From contig NZ_CP136562.1 of NCBI RefSeq assembly GCF_018215265.2, positions 3,410,001-3,474,000 on the forward strand: a DNA stretch of 64,000 nucleotides. The letters run 5' to 3'. Positions within the stretch are counted from its first letter, which is position 1. Each line of letters opens with the position of its first letter. The notes below the pieces were generated by a model that was not told where the DNA came from, searched no databases, and saw only the letters and a program-made list of their open reading frames with translations. Positions 28,022 through 35,800 of the stretch are shown here, in pieces. Position numbers and translations under genes: made by a program. The DNA is from Paenarthrobacter sp. GOM3. Lineage in GTDB: Bacteria; Actinomycetota; Actinomycetes; Actinomycetales; Micrococcaceae.

Positions 28022-28815
28022 GGTGTTGCTTTCTGGAGTTGAAGCACCGAGGCGAAGCTGGCAACTCCGTCCTGGAAAGGGCGGAAGGTTGATTCCGCGC
28101 CATCGGTCCACGCCACGGGCAGTTCGATGATGCTGGCGTTGTTGTCCTGGAGCCGAAGTAGGAGCTCAACGTCAAAGGCGAACCCGGTGCTGCGGCATTG
28201 CACCATGGCAGCTGTCAGTGCATCGCGTTCAAAGAACTTGAAGCCGCACTGGGTGTCCTGGATGCCCTTGACCTTGGACCGGGTCAGGACCCGGAACGCC
28301 GTTCCGCCCACCCGACGCCCAATGTGTTGGGGACGGACGAAGGTGGAGCCGGGGGCATGGCGGGACGCGATGACAGCGGCCGCACCGTTGGACAGGTGGG
28401 ACATGGTTTCGGTGAGCGTTTCCAAGGGAGTGGCCAGATCGGCGTCGAAGAAGCCGGTGAACCTGGACGTTCCGCTGAGGAGACCCCGGCGGACTGCCGC
28501 TCCCTTCCCGCGCCGGGAGCAACCGACGACAGAGATGGGAACCACGCCCCCTTTCTCGCGGGAGATCCTGCGGACAACCGCCGCGGTCTCGTCAACACTG
28601 CCGTTGTCCACCACCACGATGCGTGACGACCAGGGCTGGGTCGCCAGGAAATCGACTGTCTGCCGGAGGGTGCCTGGAATCCTCGCTGCCTCGTTGTAGG
28701 CCGGGATAACCACCTCGAGATCCACGTGGGAGCGCCGCAAAGTCTCTAAATGTCGGCGTGCTTGTAGACCTCCTCTCCTGCCGATGTGCACACTGTGGGA
28801 TTGCAGCAGAACCAT
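28018..28815 (-). CDS. GT2 family glycosyltransferase, polyprenol-phosphate type
   Basis: 265 residues. GT-A signature: VDLEVVIPAYNEAARIPGTL, RIVVVDNGSVDETA, RRGKGAAVRRG, the metal motif FFDADLATP, and DTQCGFKFFERD. This pattern matches dolichol/polyprenyl-phosphate sugar synthases (DPM1-like), which load a sugar onto a lipid carrier for a membrane transferase. That fits the GT39-like half of the flippase fusion two genes downstream. Start: ATG 28815 has GGAGG 7 bases upstream; ATG 28845 lacks an SD. First gene of the glycan operon. Confidence 0.88.
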   Translation of the reverse strand: MVLLQSHSVHIGRRGGLQARRHLETLRRSHVDLEVVIPAYNEAARIPGTLRQTVDFLATQPWSSRIVVVDNGSVDETAAVVRRISREKGGVVPISVVGCSRRGKGAAVRRGLLSGTSRFTGFFDADLATPLETLTETMSHLSNGAAAVIASRHAPGSTFVRPQHIGRRVGGTAFRVLTRSKVKGIQDTQCGFKFFERDALTAAMVQCRSTGFAFDVELLLRLQDNNASIIELPVAWTDGAESTFRPFQDGVASFASVLQLQKATP

Positions 28816-29008
28816 CTGAGCCTCCAAATATCCGGTAGCGGGCACGAAAACATGCCCGCAATATATGGAGTGGCGGAACCCGGCAACTCATGACGCCAAT
28901 CCTGGTTTGTGGTCCAAGCCGTGGACTGCTGCCGTGGCCTTGGGCGCTTCCCGGCGCTCTGAGCGAAATTGCTGGTTGGTTGTCTGGGCCCGTCTATAGA
29001 GTTGCCAC

Positions 29009-31243
29009 ATGAGCCACTCATCTTCCGTTCCTTCGGCCGCCCCGGAAACTACTGCCCCGGAATCACCTGTTGGGCCACCTGTCGCCAAGCGGGTGCCCAC
29101 GCACCGCGAACACCACGGCGATGTTTTTGTGGACAACTATGAGTGGCTGAGGGATAAGGAATCCGCGGAGGTGGTGGAACACCTCAAGGCCGAGAATGCC
29201 TACCAGGAAGCTGTCACCGCGCACCAGGAGCCATTGCGCGAAGCCATGTTCCAGGAGATCAAGGGCCGCACGCAGGAGACCGACCTGTCCGTGCCCAACC
29301 GGAAGGACGGCTGGTGGTACTACAGCCGCTCGGTGGAGGGCAAGGAATACAGCATCCAGTGCCGTATCCAGGCAAAAAACTCAGGCGACCCCGTGGCAGA
29401 CTGGACTCCCCCTTCGGTGGAGGCAGGCGTCGAGCTCCCGGGCGAGGAAATCCTCCTCGACGGCAACGTCGAAGCTGAGGGAAAGCCGTTCTTCAGCGTT
29501 GGTGGCGCTGCGGTCACCGTGGACGGAAACCTCTACGCGTATGCAGTGGACAACGCCGGCGATGAACGCTTTACCCTCCGGATCAAGGATCTCCGCACCG
29601 GTGAGCTCCTCCCGGACGTCATCGAGAACATCTTCTACGGGGTGGCTTTCTCCCCCGATGGCACCCGCCTCTTCTACACAGTGGTGGATGACGCCTGGCG
29701 TCCGTACCAAGTGAAAGCCCATGTCCTGGGCACTCCGGTCGCCGAGGATGAGGTCCTGTACCAGGAGGACGACGTCGCCATGTGGCTGGGTTTCGACCTC
29801 GCCTCCGACCGGCGTCACCTGGTGCTCAGCATCGGCTGCTCCGAGTTCAGCGAGACGCGGCTGCTCCGCTTCGATGACTACGAGGCCGGCCTCAGCACCG
29901 TTATTTCCCGCGACGAACATATTCTTTACGAGGCCGAGCCGTTCTTGCTCGATGGCCGCGAGACCCTCCTCCTGACCCACAACAAGGACGCCATCAACTC
30001 CATGGTGAGCCTGGTGGACCCCGCCGAACTCGACAAGCCGCTGGAACAGCAGGACTGGCGGACCGTCGTCGGGCATTCCGACCAGGTGCGGGTCAACGGC
30101 GCTGGCGTAACGTCCACGCACCTCGTGCTGTCCATTCGCAAGGACACCATCGAACGGGTGCAGGTGCTGCCGCTTGCCGGGCTTGGTACTGCGTCGCAAG
30201 GCATGGCGGTGGAGCCAGCATTCGATGAGGAGCTGTACACAGCGGGTGTTTCCGGCTCGGACTACGAAGCTCCCGTGATTCGCATGGGCTACACCTCCTA
30301 CTTCACGCCGTCGCGCGTGTACGACTTCGTCTTGCCCACCGCCGAGTTGCCCGCGGGCCAGTTGCTGCTCCGCAAGGAAAGCCCGGTCCTTGGTGGCTAT
30401 AGCTCCACCGACTACGTCGCCACCCGCGAATGGGCAACGGCCGACGACGGCACCCGGGTCCCGCTCTCGGTGTTGCGTCACGCTTCGGTTCAGCAGGACG
30501 GCACTGCGGCCGGCCTGGTATACGGCTACGGATCCTATGAGATGAGCATGGATCCGGGCTTCGGCGTGGCCCGCTTGTCGCTGTTGGATCGCGGGATCGT
30601 CATGGTGATCGCCCACATCCGCGGCGGTGGCGAGCTGGGACGCCACTGGTACGAGGATGGCAAGAAGCTCAGCAAGAAGAACACCTTTACCGACTTCATC
30701 GCCGCGACTGACTGGCTCGCCGGATCAGGCTGGGTTGACCCGTCACGCGTAGCAGCCATGGGCGGCTCGGCCGGCGGCCTTCTCATGGGCGCCGTGGCGA
30801 ATATGGCCCCCGAAAAGTATGCCGCGGTGGTGGCACAGGTGCCCTTCGTGGACGCCCTGACCACCATCCTTGACCCGGAGCTTCCGCTGTCCGCCTTGGA
30901 GTGGGAGGAATGGGGCAACCCCATCACGGACCCCGAGGCCTACGCCTACATGAAGTCCTACACTCCCTACGAGAATGTGGGGGCTGTGGCCTACCCCAAG
31001 ATCGCTGCGGTGACCTCCTTCAACGACACCCGGGTGCTCTATGTCGAACCGGCAAAATGGGTGCAGGCGCTGCGTTCCGTTTCCACCGGGTCCGAGCCAA
31101 TCGTCATGAAGATCGAGATGGATGGCGGCCACGGCGGTGCGTCCGGCCGGTACGTGCAATGGCGCGAACGGGCATGGGATTACGCGTTCGTCGCGGATTC
31201 CGTGGGTGCTACCGAGCTTCTCCCCGGAGCCGGCCCCAAGTAG
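29009..31243 (+). CDS. S9A serine oligopeptidase, oligopeptidase B-like
   Basis: 744 residues, normal for prolyl oligopeptidase/oligopeptidase B. An N-terminal propeller starts with HREHHGDVFVDNYEWLRDKES and FTLRIKDLRTGE. The C-terminal alpha/beta hydrolase domain has Ser in MGGSAGGLLMGAV, Asp in SFNDTRVLYVEPAKW and His in DGGHGGASGRY. RGGGELGRHWYEDGK supplies the oxyanion region. Cytoplasmic; cleaves short peptides after basic residues in oligopeptidase B, though S9A prolyl specificity cannot be excluded. Divergent from the glycan operon. Confidence 0.93.
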   Translation: MSHSSSVPSAAPETTAPESPVGPPVAKRVPTHREHHGDVFVDNYEWLRDKESAEVVEHLKAENAYQEAVTAHQEPLREAMFQEIKGRTQETDLSVPNRKDGWWYYSRSVEGKEYSIQCRIQAKNSGDPVADWTPPSVEAGVELPGEEILLDGNVEAEGKPFFSVGGAAVTVDGNLYAYAVDNAGDERFTLRIKDLRTGELLPDVIENIFYGVAFSPDGTRLFYTVVDDAWRPYQVKAHVLGTPVAEDEVLYQEDDVAMWLGFDLASDRRHLVLSIGCSEFSETRLLRFDDYEAGLSTVISRDEHILYEAEPFLLDGRETLLLTHNKDAINSMVSLVDPAELDKPLEQQDWRTVVGHSDQVRVNGAGVTSTHLVLSIRKDTIERVQVLPLAGLGTASQGMAVEPAFDEELYTAGVSGSDYEAPVIRMGYTSYFTPSRVYDFVLPTAELPAGQLLLRKESPVLGGYSSTDYVATREWATADDGTRVPLSVLRHASVQQDGTAAGLVYGYGSYEMSMDPGFGVARLSLLDRGIVMVIAHIRGGGELGRHWYEDGKKLSKKNTFTDFIAATDWLAGSGWVDPSRVAAMGGSAGGLLMGAVANMAPEKYAAVVAQVPFVDALTTILDPELPLSALEWEEWGNPITDPEAYAYMKSYTPYENVGAVAYPKIAAVTSFNDTRVLYVEPAKWVQALRSVSTGSEPIVMKIEMDGGHGGASGRYVQWRERAWDYAFVADSVGATELLPGAGPK

Positions 31244-31247
31244 GAGC

Positions 31248-32057
31248 TCATCGTTGGCGGGCCCGCAGCAGCGCGAAGTACCCCGGGATCACGTCCGGGG
31301 CGGAAGGGTTGCTGAGCGGGCGCGTCTCGATGCTCGCTGAGCCTTCCTCCACCAGGTTCCAGTCCGCCGTCGGGAATGCCTTGGCGCGTTGCTTGGCACC
31401 GAAGCGGCCAGGCATCGGCAGCCCACGAATCGCCCACTCGAGCGGTCCGGGGATGGATTTCCGGGTAGCTCCGAGGTGGCTCACGTAGTCCACGGGAGTG
31501 CCTGGAAAATTCGTTTCAGCCAGGAAAACCCCGCCGCGGGTCCCGACGACGGGCAGCAGGTTCGCTGCCAGGGCGGCACGGCCGTCGCTGTCCAGTACGT
31601 GGAGGACACCGCGGATGAACACGTTTGCGTCGCCTGTCCAGCCTGCCTCGGCCAGGGCCGCCGCCACAGTAGCCGCAGCGTCCGGTGCGGTCATGTCGCA
31701 GACCGCGAATGACGCCGTCGTGATGTCCGTTGATTCCTGACGGGCGCGGTCAACTGCATTCGCCGAGTAATCGAGTCCCACAGCGAGGGGGAAGTGCTGT
31801 GCGAGAAGGCGGGTGAAGCTGCCGTTGCCGCAGCCAACGTCCACCACGGGAAGGTTCGGGTCCAGTTGCGTCACCTTGGGCAGGTAGCCGTTGAGTTCGT
31901 GGTCGCTGCCCGAGTCCCACAGGACATCACCAGTGGCACCTGTCGAGCGGACGTCGCCCCAGTACCGGTCCCACGCCGTCAGCGGGTCCTTGGGTGCGCC
32001 GGAGGAGAGCCTGATGAGGCGTGGAATCAGCAGGTACTTCCTGAGGGCGGAGAACAT
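31248..32057 (-). CDS. Class I SAM-dependent methyltransferase
   Basis: 269 residues. Rossmann motif I is VVDVGCGNGSFTRLLA at about residue 72, motif II is VGLDYSANAVD, motif IV is FAVCDMTAP. A C-terminal insertion (LPMPGRFGAKQRAKAFP) may bind substrate. Ends 5 bp from the convergent oligopeptidase stop. Starts 20 bp after the STAS-like gene ends, so the two minus-strand genes may be co-transcribed. Substrate unknown. Confidence 0.87.
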   Translation of the reverse strand: MFSALRKYLLIPRLIRLSSGAPKDPLTAWDRYWGDVRSTGATGDVLWDSGSDHELNGYLPKVTQLDPNLPVVDVGCGNGSFTRLLAQHFPLAVGLDYSANAVDRARQESTDITTASFAVCDMTAPDAAATVAAALAEAGWTGDANVFIRGVLHVLDSDGRAALAANLLPVVGTRGGVFLAETNFPGTPVDYVSHLGATRKSIPGPLEWAIRGLPMPGRFGAKQRAKAFPTADWNLVEEGSASIETRPLSNPSAPDVIPGYFALLRARQR

Positions 32058-32076
32058 TCTCCAAATATAGGTGGCG

Positions 32077-32472
32077 TTATGCCTCCACCAGCCACTCCAG
32101 GGCTTCTGTTTCGGAAGTGAAGAACTTGGTGGGGCATGGAGGCTTCATAATGCCAAGGAAGAAATTGGCAATCACCCTGTCCACCGGAGACGCACCCCAC
32201 AGGGCGATGCGATTGGCTTGGCAGGGCTTGGCGAACACCGATCTGGCGCCACGGGTGACGTCGTCCGTGGTCGCCATGTCAACAATCATGGGGTGCCGGT
32301 CTTCGCCGCACAGTTCATTGACCCTGTCCATGGCCCGTTGGGCATCCGATTCCTGGATCCTGGCGCCGCGCGGCCACGTCAGGCGCAGGATTCCCTGCTC
32401 TTCGAGTTCAAGTTCGAACGACACCTGCTGGTGGTCTTGCGGTGTAGCGTGCTGATCCACAGTGCTCCTCAT
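32077..32472 (-). CDS. STAS/SpoIIAA-like small protein
   Basis: 131 residues from the ATG at 32472. An alternating beta-alpha pattern (EEQGILRLTWPRGARIQESDA, HPMIVDMATTDDVTRGAR, NRIALWGASPVDRVIANFFLG, TKFFTSETEALEWL) resembles the STAS/SpoIIAA-like actinobacterial family sometimes called DUF7793. No Ser phosphorylation motif could be confirmed. It is divergent from a histidine kinase, with a shared 205-bp control region, so a partner-switch or signalling link is possible. A longer frame to 32889 is rejected because it runs through the opposite-strand kinase. Confidence 0.65.
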   Translation of the reverse strand: MRSTVDQHATPQDHQQVSFELELEEQGILRLTWPRGARIQESDAQRAMDRVNELCGEDRHPMIVDMATTDDVTRGARSVFAKPCQANRIALWGASPVDRVIANFFLGIMKPPCPTKFFTSETEALEWLVEA

Positions 32473-32677
32473 GCGTTTCGGTGCCCGTGCCGGGGCTGAC
32501 GTCGTCACCCGGTTCGGCTCCCTCAAGGCTGACGAATCCATCGGCCAATGTAAAGGGTGTGTTCCACGACTCATCCGGAGGATTTCACGCGGGGAAGCCG
32601 CGAGCCTCAATGCCGCTGATAGGGTGTTGCCAAATCCGGAAATACCGTGAATGGAACGTTGGAACGGAAGGGGCTCC

Positions 32678-34318
32678 GTGGGCGAGACCGTTGCCGATGT
32701 ACAGCACTCTCCGTCCGCCCTTGTGGCGGATTCGGACGGGGACCGTTTGGCCGCTGCCCAAGCTGCGCTCACCTCAGCCGGCTTCGACGTTTTTACTGCT
32801 TCGGACAGTGCGGCATTGGCCCTCAAGCTCCAGCACCACAGTCCTGCCGTGATCGTTGCCGGGAGCAGTTTGGCACGCGGCCTGCGCAATGCGGGGATTC
32901 CGGTGCTGCTGCTCCTGGAAGCCGAAGAATCAGTGGACTTCGCCGACGTCGAGTCCTGGCGGATGGCGGACTACCTCCTGGGCCCAGTGCGGTCCGGGGA
33001 ACTGGTCCACCGCGTCAGGACCCTGATCGGCCGGTCAAAGGAACGCGACCGCTCCCGTGGGGAGATCGAGGCCCTCCGCGAAAGCCTTCGGAATGTGTCA
33101 TCGGCGATCCGGGAAACCAACGATCCGCAGCTGATCGCCGACCACGTGGTGCGTGGCTTCGGCGAGGCCCTGGGCGTGGACCACGTCTGGTTTGCGACGT
33201 TCCGGGACGAACGCGTCCCCAACATCCGTGCCCAATGGAACCGTCCGGGCGTGCCACCCCTTCCCGCCAGGCTGGGTGACAGTGAAGACGCCATCACCGA
33301 GACAGCCAATAGGCTGTGGGCCGAGGCCGACGTCCTTGCGGTGTCGGACCACAGGAAAGATCCCGAATCACCGATCGCCAGGGCTTTGCGGGATTGGTCC
33401 TGCGAGCTGCACCCCGTCTCCACCGTGCTGCTGCCGGTCGGCGAAGGCGCAACTGCCATGGGCATCATCCTGCTGTCCACCGTGCAGGACGAGCACGACT
33501 GGACCCGTCCCGAGATCGCGCTGATGCAGCACGTGGCCGGGAACGTGGCACACGGTCTCATCCAAGGCCACCTCATCAGCGCCCAGCAGCGGGTGCTGCA
33601 CCAACTCCGGCAACTGGACAAGGCCAAGACCGACTTCCTGGCCACCGTAAACCATGAGCTGCGTACTCCCTTGACCTCCATCACCGCGTACCTTGACATG
33701 ATCCAGGACGGTTCCGGCGGCCCGGTACCTGAAGGCATTTCCAAGATGCTGGACGTCATCGGCCGCAACTCGGATCGCCTCCGCCGCCTCATCGAGGACA
33801 TGCTCACCGTGTCCATGCAGGACGGCAGCAACCTGGACCTCAAGCCTGTGGACATCGCCAAGCTGCTTCAGGTAGTTGTGGCAACGCTGCGGCCGCTGGC
33901 CGAGTCCCGGCACGTTTCCGTTTCCTTCACGGAGGCGAGCGAGGACATCGAAATCACGGCCGACGAAGCAAAGCTGGAGCAGGTCTTCACGAACATCGTG
34001 GCCAACGCCATCAAGTTCACCCCCGAGGGCGGCCGCGTAGGCATCACCAGCTCGGTGTCAGCCTCCGATAACGGCGCACGGGCGGCCACTGTGCGGATCG
34101 CCGACAACGGCCTGGGCATCCCCGAGCACGACCTCCCCCACATCTTCACGCGCTTCTACCGGGCCTCCAATGCCACCTCCGCCGCAGTCCCCGGCAGCGG
34201 GCTGGGGTTGGCCATTGCCCACGACATCATCAGCCGTCACATGGGCCGGCTCCTGCTGGATTCCACGCTGGGCTCCGGGACGACCGTGTCCGTGGAGCTG
34301 CCGGTGGGAGGGCCGTAA
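32678..34318 (+). CDS. Sensor histidine kinase: receiver-like, GAF, HisKA, HATPase
   Basis: About 546 residues, no membrane segment. Residues about 15-110 form a receiver-like fold (ALVADSDGDRLAAAQAAL) that lacks a clean phospho-Asp motif (VIVAGSS), so it is probably a pseudo-receiver. A GAF-like region follows (ADHVVRGFGEALGVDHVWFA), then HisKA (FLATVNHELRTPLTSITAYL) and HATPase (VFTNIVANAIKFTPEGG, ADNGLGIPEHD, GSGLGLAIAHDII). GTG 32678 has GGAAGGGG 5 bases upstream and is preferred; ATG 32651 would add nine residues. No cognate regulator is adjacent. Divergent STAS-like gene may be related. Confidence 0.9.
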   Translation: MGETVADVQHSPSALVADSDGDRLAAAQAALTSAGFDVFTASDSAALALKLQHHSPAVIVAGSSLARGLRNAGIPVLLLLEAEESVDFADVESWRMADYLLGPVRSGELVHRVRTLIGRSKERDRSRGEIEALRESLRNVSSAIRETNDPQLIADHVVRGFGEALGVDHVWFATFRDERVPNIRAQWNRPGVPPLPARLGDSEDAITETANRLWAEADVLAVSDHRKDPESPIARALRDWSCELHPVSTVLLPVGEGATAMGIILLSTVQDEHDWTRPEIALMQHVAGNVAHGLIQGHLISAQQRVLHQLRQLDKAKTDFLATVNHELRTPLTSITAYLDMIQDGSGGPVPEGISKMLDVIGRNSDRLRRLIEDMLTVSMQDGSNLDLKPVDIAKLLQVVVATLRPLAESRHVSVSFTEASEDIEITADEAKLEQVFTNIVANAIKFTPEGGRVGITSSVSASDNGARAATVRIADNGLGIPEHDLPHIFTRFYRASNATSAAVPGSGLGLAIAHDIISRHMGRLLLDSTLGSGTTVSVELPVGGP

Positions 34319-34398
34319 GCCGTATGACATCGCTGTCATGCGGGCCTCCAGGGATTTGTCCCGCCGTCACTAATGCTCGACATGCGGCGAAACAAAAC

Positions 34399-34428
34399 TG
34401 ATGCCCCAGGCAGCGGCCCAGGGCATCA
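34399..34428 (-). terminator. Terminator downstream of the small secreted peptide gene
   Basis: On the minus strand an 8-bp stem TGATGCCC/GGGCATCA is followed by GTTTTGTTT, a rho-independent layout. It lies 40 bp after the IGWWPN peptide gene stop and 80 bp after the convergent kinase stop, so it may act both ways. Confidence 0.7.
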
Positions 34429-34467
34429 ATTTATGTCATATGGCCTCGAGAGGCGCTCCCCCAATGT

Positions 34468-34638
34468 TTAGTTTGGCCACCAACCGATGCTGGTGGTGTT
34501 CGTCTTGGTTGTGGTGACGCTGTTAGGCCACCAACCAATGGCCGAGCTGTCCTGCGAAGAGTCGGCATTGGCTGGAGCAGCGAATCCCGTTACTGCCAGA
34601 ACCGCCGCCATGAGCAGGGTTGCCGCAAATTTTTTCAT
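34468..34638 (-). CDS. Small secreted peptide precursor with two IGWWPN repeats
   Basis: A 56-codon gene. The product begins MKKFAATLLMAAVLAVTG and a Sec signal peptide ends at APANA, giving a predicted 31-residue mature peptide. The peptide has IGWWPN twice: once in the middle and once as the last six residues, separated by a Thr/Ser-rich spacer (SVTTTKTNTTS). No Cys. AAAGGG lies 9 bases before the ATG, a TATAGT -10 element lies about 65 bp upstream, and a terminator follows. These signs support a real gene. It is divergent from the TPR/GGDEF-EAL pair. Repeated hexapeptides at a C terminus recall pheromone or antimicrobial precursors; function unknown. Confidence 0.75.
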   Translation of the reverse strand: MKKFAATLLMAAVLAVTGFAAPANADSSQDSSAIGWWPNSVTTTKTNTTSIGWWPN

Positions 34639-34676
34639 CCGCTATGCCCTTTCGTACTGATGCGAATTTGTTGTGT

Positions 34677-34710
34677 GTGACTTGAATAAAGTCACGGGGC
34701 AAACTATACG
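34677..34710. promoter_or_regulatory. Overlapping divergent promoters with dyad operator
   Basis: GTGACTT-gaata-AAGTCAC (34677-34695) is a perfect 7-bp inverted repeat. On the plus strand TTGAAT (34682-34687), a 17-base spacer and TATACG (34705-34710) form a near-consensus promoter for the TPR gene. On the minus strand TATAGT (34708-34703) could be the -10 of the peptide gene. A protein bound to the dyad would cover the plus -35 and the minus start site. Confidence 0.65.
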
Positions 34711-34730
34711 AGCTTTTCGTCTGTAATGAC

Positions 34731-35798
34731 ATGGATAATGGGCATATGCAAAGTCCGCAGCTCGCCGCCCACGTAGTAGCCGGGCTTTCGGCACGTGCCA
34801 AATGGAAGGAGCGGGACTTCGACGAAGCCGCTCGTTTGGCGAGTGAAGCCGCCACCATGGCTACGCTGGCCGGCGACGAAGAAGCATGGTGGAACATGCG
34901 CTACCTGCAGGCTGAGTGCCTGCGTGACCAGGGCCGGATCGAGGAATTCCTTGCCCTGGTTTCCGAACTCAACGATCACCCCCTTACTGCCACCTCAGCA
35001 GAGCTTGGCGCCAAGGCCGGCACCATGGTTGCCGTTGCCCTCCAAGGGCTGGGCCGGTTGGCGGAGGCGGCGACCATGGCGGCAGACGCAGCGAAACTTG
35101 CGGCCCGGGACACCGACCTGCTCTACGTCCAGATCCTCGCCCAACGTGCCCTGATCGCCGCCCTGGCCGAAAGCCGCCTGCTCGATGACGCCTGGCGGGA
35201 GTGCTTGGCCCTGGAGACGCTGCTGACAGAGGATGTGGACGAGGACACCGCGGGCAAGGGCTACTGGGTGATTGGCAACGTTGCATTCCTTGCAGACCGC
35301 GTCAACGACGGAGGGCGGTACCACGACCTCGCGGCTGAGCTGCTTTCGCCGTCAAAGGACGTTGATCTCTGGGCCCGCTTCAACAGGGCCTCCGCCGAAA
35401 TGCGCCTCCAGGCGAAACTCAGCGACGCCGCTACCCTCCGCTGCATTGAAAGGGCCGAGCTCGCCACGGACATTGTGGGTGGCTCCGAAAGGGACCACTT
35501 GGAAATGTCCCTGGTCCGGGCCCATTGGCATTTCCTCAGCGGAGATATGCAGCAGGCTGCGGCAATCCTTGAACCTCTTTGTGCGCGGTCCTCCATTTTG
35601 GCCACGCAAACCTCCGCGGAAGCGCACTTCCTCCTCGCGCGGACGCTGCTCGAATTGGGCCGCCGGGATGAAGCGCTTGCAAATTTTGACGAAGCAGCCA
35701 CACTGTTCGAACAGGCCGCACTGCCTGAACGAAGCGCCGCCGTCCGCGAACACCTACGGCATAACGATGAGCAACGAGGCCAGCCGCACGGGGGGTGA
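34731..35798 (+). CDS. Tetratricopeptide-repeat protein
   Basis: 355 residues, all helical, with six to eight TPR-like pairs from the N terminus: ARAKWKERDFDEAARLASEA, GRLAEAATMAADAAKLAARD, DAAILE-type helices and the clean final repeat AHFLLARTLLELGRRDEALANFDEAATLFEQA. No DNA-binding or membrane domain. It stops just before the GGDEF-EAL gene (spacing 2 bp), so the two are likely co-translated. TPR superhelices bind peptides or proteins; the divergent secreted-peptide gene makes a peptide-binding role attractive but unproven. Start: ATG 34731 or in-frame ATG 34746; neither has a strong SD. Confidence 0.85.
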   Translation: MDNGHMQSPQLAAHVVAGLSARAKWKERDFDEAARLASEAATMATLAGDEEAWWNMRYLQAECLRDQGRIEEFLALVSELNDHPLTATSAELGAKAGTMVAVALQGLGRLAEAATMAADAAKLAARDTDLLYVQILAQRALIAALAESRLLDDAWRECLALETLLTEDVDEDTAGKGYWVIGNVAFLADRVNDGGRYHDLAAELLSPSKDVDLWARFNRASAEMRLQAKLSDAATLRCIERAELATDIVGGSERDHLEMSLVRAHWHFLSGDMQQAAAILEPLCARSSILATQTSAEAHFLLARTLLELGRRDEALANFDEAATLFEQAALPERSAAVREHLRHNDEQRGQPHGG

Positions 35799-35800
35799 GC

